64,000 bases of DNA from BOG-908 sp963692875. Lineage in GTDB: Bacteria > Pseudomonadota > Alphaproteobacteria > Acetobacterales > Acetobacteraceae. The position numbers and the translations under genes are program-made. Within the stretch, counting starts at the first letter, position 1. Each line of letters begins with the position of its first letter. The DNA lies in contig OZ240673.1 of NCBI GenBank assembly GCA_965198755.1, forward strand, positions 3,224,001 to 3,288,000, read 5' to 3'. The notes below the pieces were generated by a model, which saw nothing but the letters and a program-made list of their open reading frames with translations, was not told the DNA's origin and searched no databases. Below, piece by piece: positions 50,515 through 58,485 of this stretch.

Positions 50515-50623
50515 CGGTCCTCGGGCTATCGTACTCTCCTATGGCAGTTTCAGGGTCGGCGTCCGTGTTCTGGCCCCGCGCGGGCGGGCAGGCAAGCCGG
50601 ACTGGCAGCGGGTTCTACCCCAC

Positions 50624-52045
50624 CTAGTCCCGCGCGGACATCACTTTCAGCATCTCGTAGCCGTATTGGACGGCCTCGTCGAAGGCCTGCACCAAAATCC
50701 GCTCGTCGCGCGCGTGGGCCCGGCTATCTTCGATGAAGATGGTTGACGAAACGTAGCTCGGCAAGCCCGCCAGCCGCGCATACACCGAATCCGACGCGCC
50801 GGGCGACATCTCGGGCACCACGACGCTGCCGGGCCAGACGCGGTCAGCGGCCTGTTTGTAGCGCGCCAGCAGGCTGGCGTCTGGCGGCGTCTCCCCGCTG
50901 GGGTCGATCGGGCCGTCCACGCTGATGGCGACACCCGGGTCGGCTACCACCCGGCGCAGGGTGGCCAGCACCTGTTCTGGCGTCTCGCCCGGCATCAGCC
51001 GGCATTGCACCGTGGCGTGCGCGCGGTTTGGCAGCGCGCTCTCCCCCTGGCCGCCCTTGATCATGGTGGCGACGCACGTGGTGCGCAGCAACGCGTTCAT
51101 CATCGGGTCCGTGCTGAGCCGCGCGGCGGCCGCCTCGTCCGGCGCCCGGCCGCCCATCCTGGCCATGTCGGCGCCAGTGGGCCCGCCCACCAGCCGGCCA
51201 ACCGCCGGGAAGAACTGCCGTGTGGTGTCCGTCATGTGGGTCGGAAAGCTATAGGCGGCCAGATGCTGCAGCGCCGCGGTCAGCTGGTAGATGGCGTTGT
51301 CCGGCCGCGGCAGAGAGCTGTGGCCGCCGGGGTTGGCGGTGGACAGCTCGTAGGTGGCGTAGAGCTTCTCGCTGGTCTCCACGCCGATGTACAGCCGGTG
51401 GCCGTCACGGAGCTGGCCGCCGATGTCGTCGACGTTCAGCACCAGGCCGGCTTCGATCAGGTCGCGGTGGTGGGCGAAGAGGAACTGCGCGCCGTTGGCG
51501 TCGCCGCCCGCCTCCTCGTCGGCGGTGAACGCGACGATGACGTCGCGGTCCGGCACGAAGCCTTCCTGGCGCAGGCGGATCAGCGCAGTCAGCAGCACCG
51601 CGTCCTCGCCCTTCATGTCCTCCACGCCGCGGCCGTAGAAGTAGCCGTCGCGCTCGGTCAGGCGGAACGGATCGCTGCTCCAGGCGCGGGCGTCCACCTC
51701 GACCACGTCCAGGTGGCCGATGAACAGGACCGGCTTGCCTAAGCCCCGGCCGTGCAGGCGGATCACCACGTTGCCCTTGGTCGGGTGGTCGGGCGGGGCG
51801 AGCACGGTGACGTCGGCCGGCGCGAAGCCGGCGGCCAGCGCACGCGCGGCCACCGCCTGCGCCGCGCCGAGCGAGCCGTGCGCGTGGGTGGAGTCGATGG
51901 CGACGAGCTGGGCGAGGATGTCGCGCGCCATGGTGCGGTATTGCGGCGGAGGCTGGACGCCGGGGGGAGTGATCGGCGTCTGCGCACGGGCGGCGGCCGG
52001 GGTGACCATCAGCATCAACGCAGTCAGGCTGTTACGTAATTGCAA
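50624..52045 (-). CDS. M20 family metallopeptidase, secreted
   Basis: 473 residues. Signal peptide ending AAARAQ. Zinc ligands: VLFIGHLDVVEVD (His, Asp), GRGVEDMKGEDA (second Asp), TADEEAGGD (Glu pair), and a late His-containing VSSTIFIEDSRAHARDERI. The dimerisation domain lies in the middle (about 210-330). An exported dipeptidase/carboxypeptidase-like hydrolase. Start TTG at 52,045, just behind a GGGGGAG stretch; the ATG at 52,015 would cut the signal peptide. Confidence 0.9.
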   Translation of the reverse strand: MQLRNSLTALMLMVTPAAARAQTPITPPGVQPPPQYRTMARDILAQLVAIDSTHAHGSLGAAQAVAARALAAGFAPADVTVLAPPDHPTKGNVVIRLHGRGLGKPVLFIGHLDVVEVDARAWSSDPFRLTERDGYFYGRGVEDMKGEDAVLLTALIRLRQEGFVPDRDVIVAFTADEEAGGDANGAQFLFAHHRDLIEAGLVLNVDDIGGQLRDGHRLYIGVETSEKLYATYELSTANPGGHSSLPRPDNAIYQLTAALQHLAAYSFPTHMTDTTRQFFPAVGRLVGGPTGADMARMGGRAPDEAAAARLSTDPMMNALLRTTCVATMIKGGQGESALPNRAHATVQCRLMPGETPEQVLATLRRVVADPGVAISVDGPIDPSGETPPDASLLARYKQAADRVWPGSVVVPEMSPGASDSVYARLAGLPSYVSSTIFIEDSRAHARDERILVQAFDEAVQYGYEMLKVMSARD

Positions 52046-52089
52046 AGCTCCCCCCCGTCAGTTTTGAGCGCTCGCTCTCGCGACATTTG

Positions 52090-52231
52090 GCAAGCAAGGC
52101 AAGCAGTTCTTTTTTCGAAAAAAAGAACCAAAAAACTTTTGTTCCCTTAAGCGCGCGCTGCCGGAAACTCCGCGACAGCCGAGACAAAAGTTTTTTGCTG
52201 CTTTTTCTCAAAAAAGCAGGCCTTGCTTTCT
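52090..52231. repeat. Interspersed palindromic repeat, full copy (R36)
   Basis: GTTC left arm (TTCGAAAA loop), CTGC right arm. It separates the GNAT from the peptidase gene. Confidence 0.85.
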
Positions 52232-52239
52232 GTCCCCGG

Positions 52240-52749
52240 TCATCGCGTTGTCGCAAGCTCCAGCCGCCACGTCTCCCCCTGCACCGCCACGCCAAACGTC
52301 CTATGCGTCTCCCTGTGCACCAGCGTGAAACCCTGCGCTGCGTAGATCCGTCGCGCCGGCGCCAATATCGTGTGCGTCCAAAGCGTCATCTCCGTGTAGC
52401 CCACCTCGCGCGCGAACTGAACGCAGGTGCGCACCAGCAACGAGCCGATGCCGCGCCCCTGCGCTGCCGGCTCGACATGCAGCAAGCGAAGCCGTGCCAC
52501 GCCGTCGCCCTCGTCGGTCAACAGCACCGCGCCGACCATCTCCCCATGAAGTTCGGCCACCCAGCATTGCTCGCGCCCCGGCTTGAAGCGGCGCAGGAAT
52601 GCGGTGGTGGTCTCGCCGACGTTGATCTCCAGCCCGCGGCCCCAGCCCTGCGTCTCGGCATACAGGATCGCCTGGCGCGCGCAGATCATCCCCATGTCGC
52701 CGGTGCGGAACGTTCTAAGGATAACGTCGTCTGCGCCAGTTGTGGACAC
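52240..52749 (-). CDS. GNAT family N-acetyltransferase
   Basis: 169 residues. Acetyl-CoA loop AAQGRGIGSLLVRTCVQFA (about residue 95) preceded by RLRLLHVEP. C-terminal ARRIYAAQGFTLVHRETH is typical of the GNAT domain found in MarR-GNAT fusions. GTG at 52,749. It lies between thrS and the M20 peptidase; the substrate is unknown. Confidence 0.88.
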   Translation of the reverse strand: MSTTGADDVILRTFRTGDMGMICARQAILYAETQGWGRGLEINVGETTTAFLRRFKPGREQCWVAELHGEMVGAVLLTDEGDGVARLRLLHVEPAAQGRGIGSLLVRTCVQFAREVGYTEMTLWTHTILAPARRIYAAQGFTLVHRETHRTFGVAVQGETWRLELATTR

Positions 52750-52795
52750 GATTGCTTCCTCTCGCGTTTTAGCGCTTTGTCGCCCGGCAACATCG

Positions 52796-52952
52796 AAGGC
52801 AAGGCAAGCGGTTCTTTTTTGAAAAAAAGAACCAAGAAACTTTTGCGTTCTGTAGGTGCGCGTTGTTGAGACGTGTTGTTTCAGCCGTCCGCGACAGCGC
52901 TCGCAAAAGCTTTTTGCTTCTTTTTCTCGAAAAAGAAGGCCTTCCTTGCTTC
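52796..52952. repeat. Interspersed palindromic repeat, full copy (R37)
   Basis: GTTC left arm, CTTC right arm; reaches the thrS stop codon. Confidence 0.85.
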
Positions 52953-52953
52953 G

Positions 52954-54897
52954 CTATGAGACCGCGGTGTCCACACGACGCACGTCCGGCGCCTCTGCCT
53001 CGCGTGCCAACATTGCCAGCGCGTCCTCAAGCCCCAGCACCTCCTGCGCGTCGCTACCCAGCCGGCGCAGCGCCACGCTCCGCTGCTCTGCCTCGCGCCG
53101 GCCCACCACAGCAAGCACCGGCACGTGCGCCAGGCTGTGCTCGCGCACTTTGGCGTTGATCTTCTCGTTGCGCGTGTCCGCCTGCGCCTCCAGCCCGCAC
53201 GCGCGCAGTGCGGCCGCCACTTCCTCGGCATACGCGGACGCGTCCGACACGATGGAGGCCACCACAACCTGCACCGGTGCCAGCCATAGCGGGAAGCGGC
53301 CGGCATACTGCTCGATCAATATGCCCAGGAAGCGCTCGAAGCTGCCCAGGATCGCGCGGTGCAGCATGACCGGCCGGTGCCGCGCGCTGTCCTCGCCCAC
53401 GTACTCGGCGTCCAGCCGGTCCGGCAGCACGAAATCAACCTGCAGCGTGCCGCATTGCCAGTCCCGCCCGATCGCGTCGCGCAGCACGAACTCCAGCTTC
53501 GGCCCGTAGAATGCGCCCTCGCCCGGGTTCAGCTCGTACTCCACGCCGGCTATCGCACAGGCCTCGCGCAGCGCGCCCTCTGCCCGCTCCCACACCGCAT
53601 CGTTGCCCGCGCGCGTCTCCGGCCTGTCGGAGAACTTCACCCGGAACGTGTCGTAGCCGAAGTCTTCGTAGACCGACCGCAGCAGCTCCACGAACCGCGC
53701 CGTCTCCGGGGCAATCTGCGCCTCCGTGCAGAAAATGTGCGCGTCGTCCTGGGTGAAACCGCGCACCCGCATGATTCCGTGCAGCGCGCCCGACGGCTCG
53801 TAGCGGTGACAGGCGCCGAACTCCGCCATGCGCAGCGGCAGCTCGCGGTAGCTGCGCAGGCCGTGTCGGAAGATCTGCACGTGGCACGGACAATTCATCG
53901 GCTTCAGCGCGTAGGTCCGCTCCTCGTCCTCCACGTGGGCGATGAACATGTTCTCGCGGAACTTCTCCCAGTGCCCGCTGCGCTCCCACAACGAGCGGTC
54001 CACCAGCTGCGGCGTGCGCACCTCCTGGTAGCCGGCCGCATCCAGCCGCCGGCGCATGTAAGCCTCGACGGTGCGGTATAATTTCCAGCCCTTCTGGTGC
54101 CAGAAAATGCTACCCACCGCTTCTTCCTGGATGTGGAACAGATCCATCTCGCGGCCGATGCGCCGGTGGTCGCGCCGCTCCGCCTCTTCCAGCTGGTGAA
54201 GGTGGGCGTCCAGCTCCTTCTGGTCACGCCAGGCGGTGCCGTAGATGCGCGTCAGCATCGCGTTGCGGTGGTCGCCGCGCCAGTAGGCGCCGGCAACCTT
54301 CATCAGCTTGAACGCGGTGCCGATGTCGCCGGTGCCGCGCATGTGCGGGCCGCGGCACAAATCCAGCCACTCGCCCTGGCGGTAGATGCTGATCGTCTCG
54401 GTGTCCGGCAGGTCACGGATCAGCTCGGCCTTGTAACGCTCGCCACGATTCTCGAAAAATGCAATCGCGTCGTCGCGGTCCCACTCCTCCCGCACGAACG
54501 CAGCGTTGCGGGCCACGATCTCGCGCATCCGCGCCTCGATCGCCGGGAAGTCCTCTGGCCGGAACGGCTCGTTGCGCGCGAAGTCGTAGTAGAAACCGTT
54601 CTCGATCGGCGGCCCGATCGTCACCTGCGTGCCGGGGTGCAGCGACTGCACCGCCTCTGCCAGCACGTGGGCTGCGTCGTGGCGGATCATCTCCAGCGCG
54701 TCCGGATCGCGCCGGGTCACGAACACCACGGACGCGTCGTGGTTAATGCTGCGAGAGAGGTCCGCCAGCTTGCCGTCCACCTTCATCGCCAGCGCCGCGC
54801 GTGCCAGGCCCGGGCCGATTGCTGCGGCGATGTCGGTGCCGGTCACCGCGGCCTCGAAGCGGCGAACCTGGCCGTCGGGCAGGGTGATGGCGGGCAT
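52954..54897 (-). CDS. thrS: Threonine-tRNA ligase
   Basis: 647 residues, full length. TGS domain (about 1-60), editing domain with HDAAHVLAEAVQSL (about 75) and PIENGFYYDF, class II catalytic core: motif 1 YQEVRTPQLVDRSLWERSGHW, motif 2 HRYEPSGALHGIMRVRGFTQDD in two parts, zinc ligands Cys in MNCPCH plus two His, and motif 3 HRAILGSFERFLGILIEQY. The C-terminal anticodon-binding domain follows (about 545-640). ATG at 54,897. Upstream lies repeat R38; no leader hairpin or T-box seen. Confidence 0.97.
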   Translation of the reverse strand: MPAITLPDGQVRRFEAAVTGTDIAAAIGPGLARAALAMKVDGKLADLSRSINHDASVVFVTRRDPDALEMIRHDAAHVLAEAVQSLHPGTQVTIGPPIENGFYYDFARNEPFRPEDFPAIEARMREIVARNAAFVREEWDRDDAIAFFENRGERYKAELIRDLPDTETISIYRQGEWLDLCRGPHMRGTGDIGTAFKLMKVAGAYWRGDHRNAMLTRIYGTAWRDQKELDAHLHQLEEAERRDHRRIGREMDLFHIQEEAVGSIFWHQKGWKLYRTVEAYMRRRLDAAGYQEVRTPQLVDRSLWERSGHWEKFRENMFIAHVEDEERTYALKPMNCPCHVQIFRHGLRSYRELPLRMAEFGACHRYEPSGALHGIMRVRGFTQDDAHIFCTEAQIAPETARFVELLRSVYEDFGYDTFRVKFSDRPETRAGNDAVWERAEGALREACAIAGVEYELNPGEGAFYGPKLEFVLRDAIGRDWQCGTLQVDFVLPDRLDAEYVGEDSARHRPVMLHRAILGSFERFLGILIEQYAGRFPLWLAPVQVVVASIVSDASAYAEEVAAALRACGLEAQADTRNEKINAKVREHSLAHVPVLAVVGRREAEQRSVALRRLGSDAQEVLGLEDALAMLAREAEAPDVRRVDTAVS

Positions 54898-54944
54898 GGG
54901 TCGTCTCCGAAAAGGGGGAGACTTCTATGGCGGTGGCACCAAAA

Positions 54945-55080
54945 GAAAGGAAGGCCTTCTTTTTTGGAAAAAAAGAAGCAAAAAACTTTTGTCTCCGCTG
55001 TCGCGCGCTCCAGGACAGGCACCCGACAGGGAGCAAAGTTTTTTGGTTCTTTTTTTCAAAAAAGAACCGCTTGCTTTCTT
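54945..55080. repeat. Interspersed palindromic repeat in a divergent promoter region (R38)
   Basis: CTTC left arm, GTTC right arm. It fills most of the gap between thrS and the divergent serine hydrolase gene. Confidence 0.85.
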
Positions 55081-55100
55081 AACTTAGGTTTTATCCCAGC

Positions 55101-56291
55101 ATGACCGCACTGATCGAAGGCCACTGCGACCCCGCCTGGCAGGCCGTCGCCGACGCCTTTCGCGCCAACTTCACCGAGCGTCGGGAGGTCGGCGCCAGCC
55201 TGTGCGTCATGCAGCACGGCCGCCCCGTCGTGGACCTCTGGGGCGGCCTGGCGGACCCGAAGACCGGCCGCGCGTGGGAGCGCGACACCATCGGCATCGT
55301 GTTCTCCTGCACCAAGGGTGCGACCGCGCTGTGCGCCCACATGCTGGCTGAGCGCGGCCAACTGGACCTACACGCGGACGTGGCCGGGCTGTGGCCGGAC
55401 TTCGCCCAGGGCGGCAAGGCCGGCACCACCACGGCGATGATGCTGGCCCACACCGCACCCGTTCCGCATGTGCGCGCCACCATCAAGGCCGGCGGCATGA
55501 CCGACTGGGACAGCATGGTGGAGATGGTCGCCGCCGAGCCGGCCTGGTGGGAGCCCGGCACGCGGCAGGGCTACCAAGGTCTCACCTACGCCTGGACCGT
55601 CGGCAACATGGTCCGCCTGGCGGCCGGCCAGACGCTGGGCGCGTATTTCCAGCAGCACGTGGCCGGCCCGCTCGGCCTGGACTTCCACATCGGCCTGCCT
55701 GAGCCCGAGGAGCACCGGGTGGCGCCGATGATCGCGTCGGACCCGGCCGAGGCGAACCTGGCCTCGAAGTTCCTGCTCGCCGTCATGCGCGAGCCGGGCA
55801 GCCTGTCGCAGCTTTTCGTCACCAACACCGGGCGCGCCGACTTCAACACGCGGGCGATGCATGCGGCCGAGCTGGGCAGCGCCAACGGCATCACCAACGC
55901 CCGCGGCCTGGCAGGGATGTACGCGCCGCTCGCCATCGGTGGCGGCGGCTTGTTGCAGCCGGACACGGTCGCGCGCATGGGCCGCGCGTCCGCCGCCACC
56001 CACATGGACGCGATGCTGCTGCAGCCGATGCGCTTCGGCCTGGGCTACATGATCAGCACCGACAACCGCGCGGTCGGCGGCGACAGCCTGCTGCTGGGCG
56101 AACACGCGTTCGGCCACGTCGGCATGGGCGGCAGCATCGGGTTCGCCGACCCGGCCCTGGGGCTCTCGTTCGGCTACACGATGAACCGGATGGGGGCGGG
56201 CATACTGCTGAACGAGCGCGGGCAGTCGCTGGTGGACGCGGCCTACCGGGCGGCGGGGCTGTCGGGCAACAGCAGCGGGGCTTGGCGCTAG
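55101..56291 (+). CDS. Beta-lactamase-fold serine hydrolase (family VIII esterase-like)
   Basis: 396 residues. SxxK nucleophile motif in VFSCTKGATAL (about residue 73), YxN-like Tyr in YQGLTYAWTVGNMV, and a late HxG-type GHVGMGGSIGFADP replacing KTG. These features fit class C-type esterases (EstB) rather than true beta-lactamases. No signal peptide, so cytoplasmic. ATG at 55,101; TTAGG is upstream. Substrate unknown. Confidence 0.9.
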   Translation: MTALIEGHCDPAWQAVADAFRANFTERREVGASLCVMQHGRPVVDLWGGLADPKTGRAWERDTIGIVFSCTKGATALCAHMLAERGQLDLHADVAGLWPDFAQGGKAGTTTAMMLAHTAPVPHVRATIKAGGMTDWDSMVEMVAAEPAWWEPGTRQGYQGLTYAWTVGNMVRLAAGQTLGAYFQQHVAGPLGLDFHIGLPEPEEHRVAPMIASDPAEANLASKFLLAVMREPGSLSQLFVTNTGRADFNTRAMHAAELGSANGITNARGLAGMYAPLAIGGGGLLQPDTVARMGRASAATHMDAMLLQPMRFGLGYMISTDNRAVGGDSLLLGEHAFGHVGMGGSIGFADPALGLSFGYTMNRMGAGILLNERGQSLVDAAYRAAGLSGNSSGAWR

Positions 56292-56365
56292 CGAACGGTT
56301 GGGACGCCAAGCCTGATACCAATAGCCCGCTTGTAGAGCATGCGGGCAGTCGCTCGGCGGCGAAA

Positions 56366-56481
56366 AAGCAAGGCCTGCTTTTTTGAAAAAAGCAGCAAAA
56401 AACTTTTGTCTCGGCTGTCGTGGAATCTCCCGCAGCGTTCACTTCAGACTGAGTTTTTGTTTTTTCAGAACTGCTTTCTTG
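56366..56481. repeat. Interspersed palindromic repeat, right arm decayed (R39)
   Basis: Perfect CTGC left arm; the right arm is shortened to GTTTTTTCAGAACTGC. Confidence 0.7.
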
Positions 56482-56574
56482 GCAGAGGACTGAACAATCT
56501 CTCAGCCAAAAGTTCGCATTAGCAGAGCTGACGACTTGTCCTTGTTGCAGGCCCTATCAAAACTTCCTGATATA

Positions 56575-56598
56575 ATACCAACCGCCCTAATGGCTGAC
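56575..56598. repeat. Left terminal inverted repeat of the IS630-family element
   Basis: 24 bases beginning ATACCAACC; 21 match the inverse of 57,723-57,746. The transposase stop codon (56,587) lies inside it. Confidence 0.85.
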
Positions 56599-57135
56599 CT
56601 GTGCCCAGTGTCTTGTAGCGATTGAGGTAATGCGCTCTGGCATGGCCATTAGCGCGTTCCAGGCAGCGCAGCAGGCATCGACGATTTCCTCATAGCTTTC
56701 CCACACACGGTGGCTGAGCCAGTTACTTCGGAGATATTGCCAGACATTTTCGACCGGATTGAGTTCTGGCGAATAGGGCGGCAGGGTCAGCAGGGTGATG
56801 TTCGAGGGAACGATCAGGCGCTCGGACGGCCGGTGCCAACCGGCGCCATCAACCTGCATCACGCAATGCGCGCCAGGTGCGACGTTGCGGCTGACCTCAC
56901 GAAGATGCTCGCTCATCGCTTCAAGATTGACTGAAGGCATGACGATCCCAGCACCCACACCCCGCGACGGGCATACCGCGCCGAACACATAGGCCCAGGT
57001 ATAGCGACGATCGCGTGGTGCAGCCGGTCTGCTGCCGCGCGTGGCCCACACTCGGGTGAGCGTGCCCTGCTGACCGACGCGAGCTTCATCCTGCCACCAG
57101 ATTTCAAGCGGTTTGCCGGCAGCATGGGGCGGCAA
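56587..57135 (-). CDS. IS630 family transposase, C-terminal DDE part (orfB)
   Basis: 182 residues from the listed start; the frame is open further upstream to the A7 run at about 57,160. It has the Tc1/mariner-like catalytic core: WWQDEARVGQQG (first Asp), VMQVDGAGWHRP (second Asp) and LPPYSPELNPVENVWQYLRS (Glu). It is probably made as a fusion with orfA through a -1 shift, as in other IS630 elements; the ATG-like start shown is not needed in that case. Confidence 0.85.
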   Translation of the reverse strand: MPPHAAGKPLEIWWQDEARVGQQGTLTRVWATRGSRPAAPRDRRYTWAYVFGAVCPSRGVGAGIVMPSVNLEAMSEHLREVSRNVAPGAHCVMQVDGAGWHRPSERLIVPSNITLLTLPPYSPELNPVENVWQYLRSNWLSHRVWESYEEIVDACCAAWNALMAMPERITSIATRHWAQVSH

Positions 57136-57146
57136 AGCGGCCGCGA

Positions 57147-57656
57147 TCAGGGCAGCGAAGTTTTTTTGTGTGTCTCCTGGGCTGCAGCGTCCTGTTCGGG
57201 GTGGAACGGCCGCGCGGTCATCTTGCGGAAAGCCAGCTTGGCCAGCAACTTGCCGACGCTGCGTTCATGATATTGCACAGCAAAGTCCGATTGCAGGCGC
57301 GCCTGAAGATCGCTGCACCGCCAACGAACAACGCCGTCACGTGCAGGATCGGGACCCTGCTCCACCAACGCCTTGAACGCCGCCAATTGCGCGGGCGTCA
57401 ATTGCGCCGGACGGCCGGGACTGCGGCGGTTGGAGAGGCCGTCAATGCCTTCCTCGTTGTAGTGGTGCACCCAGTCGCGCAGTGTCTGCCGGTCCATGCC
57501 ACACGCCTCGGCGGCCTCGGTCCGCGGAAGCCCCTCCAGCACTAGAGCAATCGCCAACAGGCGCCGGACCACCGCGCCATCACTACAGCGAGACGCTTCC
57601 CGACGCAGCTCCATGGCCGATCTGTCCAAACGCGTTACCGGCACCGGCTTGCTCAT
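57147..57656 (-). CDS. IS630 family transposase, N-terminal helix-turn-helix part (orfA)
   Basis: 169 residues from ATG 57,656. HTH regions: RRLLAIALVLEGLPRTEAAEACGMDRQTLRDWVHHYN in two parts, then the linker GLSNRRSPGRPAQLTPAQL and a second HTH ending SVGKLLAKLAFRK. After THKK the zero frame ends TSLP-stop. A -1 shift on the seven-A run gives QKNFAALIAA and continues into orfB, the usual order of an IS630 transposase. Confidence 0.85.
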   Translation of the reverse strand: MSKPVPVTRLDRSAMELRREASRCSDGAVVRRLLAIALVLEGLPRTEAAEACGMDRQTLRDWVHHYNEEGIDGLSNRRSPGRPAQLTPAQLAAFKALVEQGPDPARDGVVRWRCSDLQARLQSDFAVQYHERSVGKLLAKLAFRKMTARPFHPEQDAAAQETHKKTSLP

Positions 57657-57722
57657 ATCTAGTCTCCGAATCGAGCGACCAGGTGAGAGAATCACAAAAT
57701 AAGCCGGTTGGGTACTATCCGA

Positions 57723-57746
57723 GTCAGCCATTTGGGCCGCTGGTAT
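57723..57746. repeat. Right terminal inverted repeat of the IS630-family element
   Basis: Inverse of 56,575-56,598 with three mismatches. Confidence 0.85.
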
Positions 57747-57752
57747 AAGCAT

Positions 57753-58109
57753 TCCCTCTTTCCACCACCCGCCCGCACCAAATTGGATAGTCCCCCGGAT
57801 TGTCGATTTGACTCAAAAGCACGGTGCCGTCTTAATTAGGGGATGGTAGTAGTTCAGCGTTCCGAAATTACCAAATACTGGATGCAGGCAGCAGAGGTTC
57901 TGCTGAAGCTATCCCAGAAAAAGGCAGGTCTCTAACCGACAGAAACACCGGACCCAGATGGTGTCGGAAACCGACCAGCTAAAGTGTATTTGAGAGAATG
58001 CCTGCTTTCTGCATCTGCCAAAAACGAGCGGGACGTCCTCTGGCGTTGCAAAAAAGGTCTTTGAAGTCCTTCTGGTATCACACCAACCAGCCTGAACGTT
58101 GACCGTTCC
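57753..58109. other. Gene-poor segment next to the IS630-family element
   Basis: About 350 bp of lower GC content with no convincing ORF or repeat arm. It may be foreign or decayed sequence brought in by past insertions. I see no identifiable feature. Confidence 0.4.
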
Positions 58110-58250
58110 GAAGCAAGCAAGGCCTTCTTTTCTGAAGAAAAGAAGCAAAAGACTTTTGTCTCCGCTGTCGCGGTCCTTTCCGGAGAGCGCGCGACAGCGG
58201 AGTCAAAAGTTTTTTGGTCCTTTTTTTCAAAAAAGGACTGCTTGCTTTCT
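58110..58250. repeat. Interspersed palindromic repeat, full copy (R40)
   Basis: CTTC left arm (CTTTTCTGAAGAAAAG), GTCC right arm. Near-perfect centre CTCCGCTGTCGCGG/GCGCGACAGCGGAG. Confidence 0.9.
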
Positions 58251-58397
58251 ATGAGTCAGCATCAACGTCAATTAGTATCAGTAGCGGAAGTTCCAGATCG
58301 AGCACGCACTCGACGCTGCCGCTGCTCTTCTCACGTTTAGCGTTATCCTGTCAGAGAGAGCATGTCGATGTTTACACCCGTTGGACATCCCAACGAA

Positions 58398-58477
58398 ACG
58401 CGTTGTTTCAGCCATCCGCGATAGCCGAGACAAAAGCTTTTTGCTTCTTTTTCTCGAAAAAGAAGGCCTTGCCTTCT
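58398..58477. repeat. Interspersed palindromic repeat, right half (R41)
   Basis: ATCCGCGATAGCC half-centre and a CTTC arm, ending near the stop of the next gene. Confidence 0.75.
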
Positions 58478-58485
58478 TGCTTACC

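Larger units (their letters stand above)
56575..57746 (-). mobile_element. IS630-family insertion sequence with split transposase, about 1172 bp
   Basis: Bounded by 24-bp inverted repeats. TA precedes the left end (56,573-56,574), and a TATAA lies at the right boundary, but a clean TA duplication is not obvious. Two overlapping frames encode the transposase, joined by an A7 run. Unlike the other two elements it is not inside an interspersed repeat. Confidence 0.88.
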
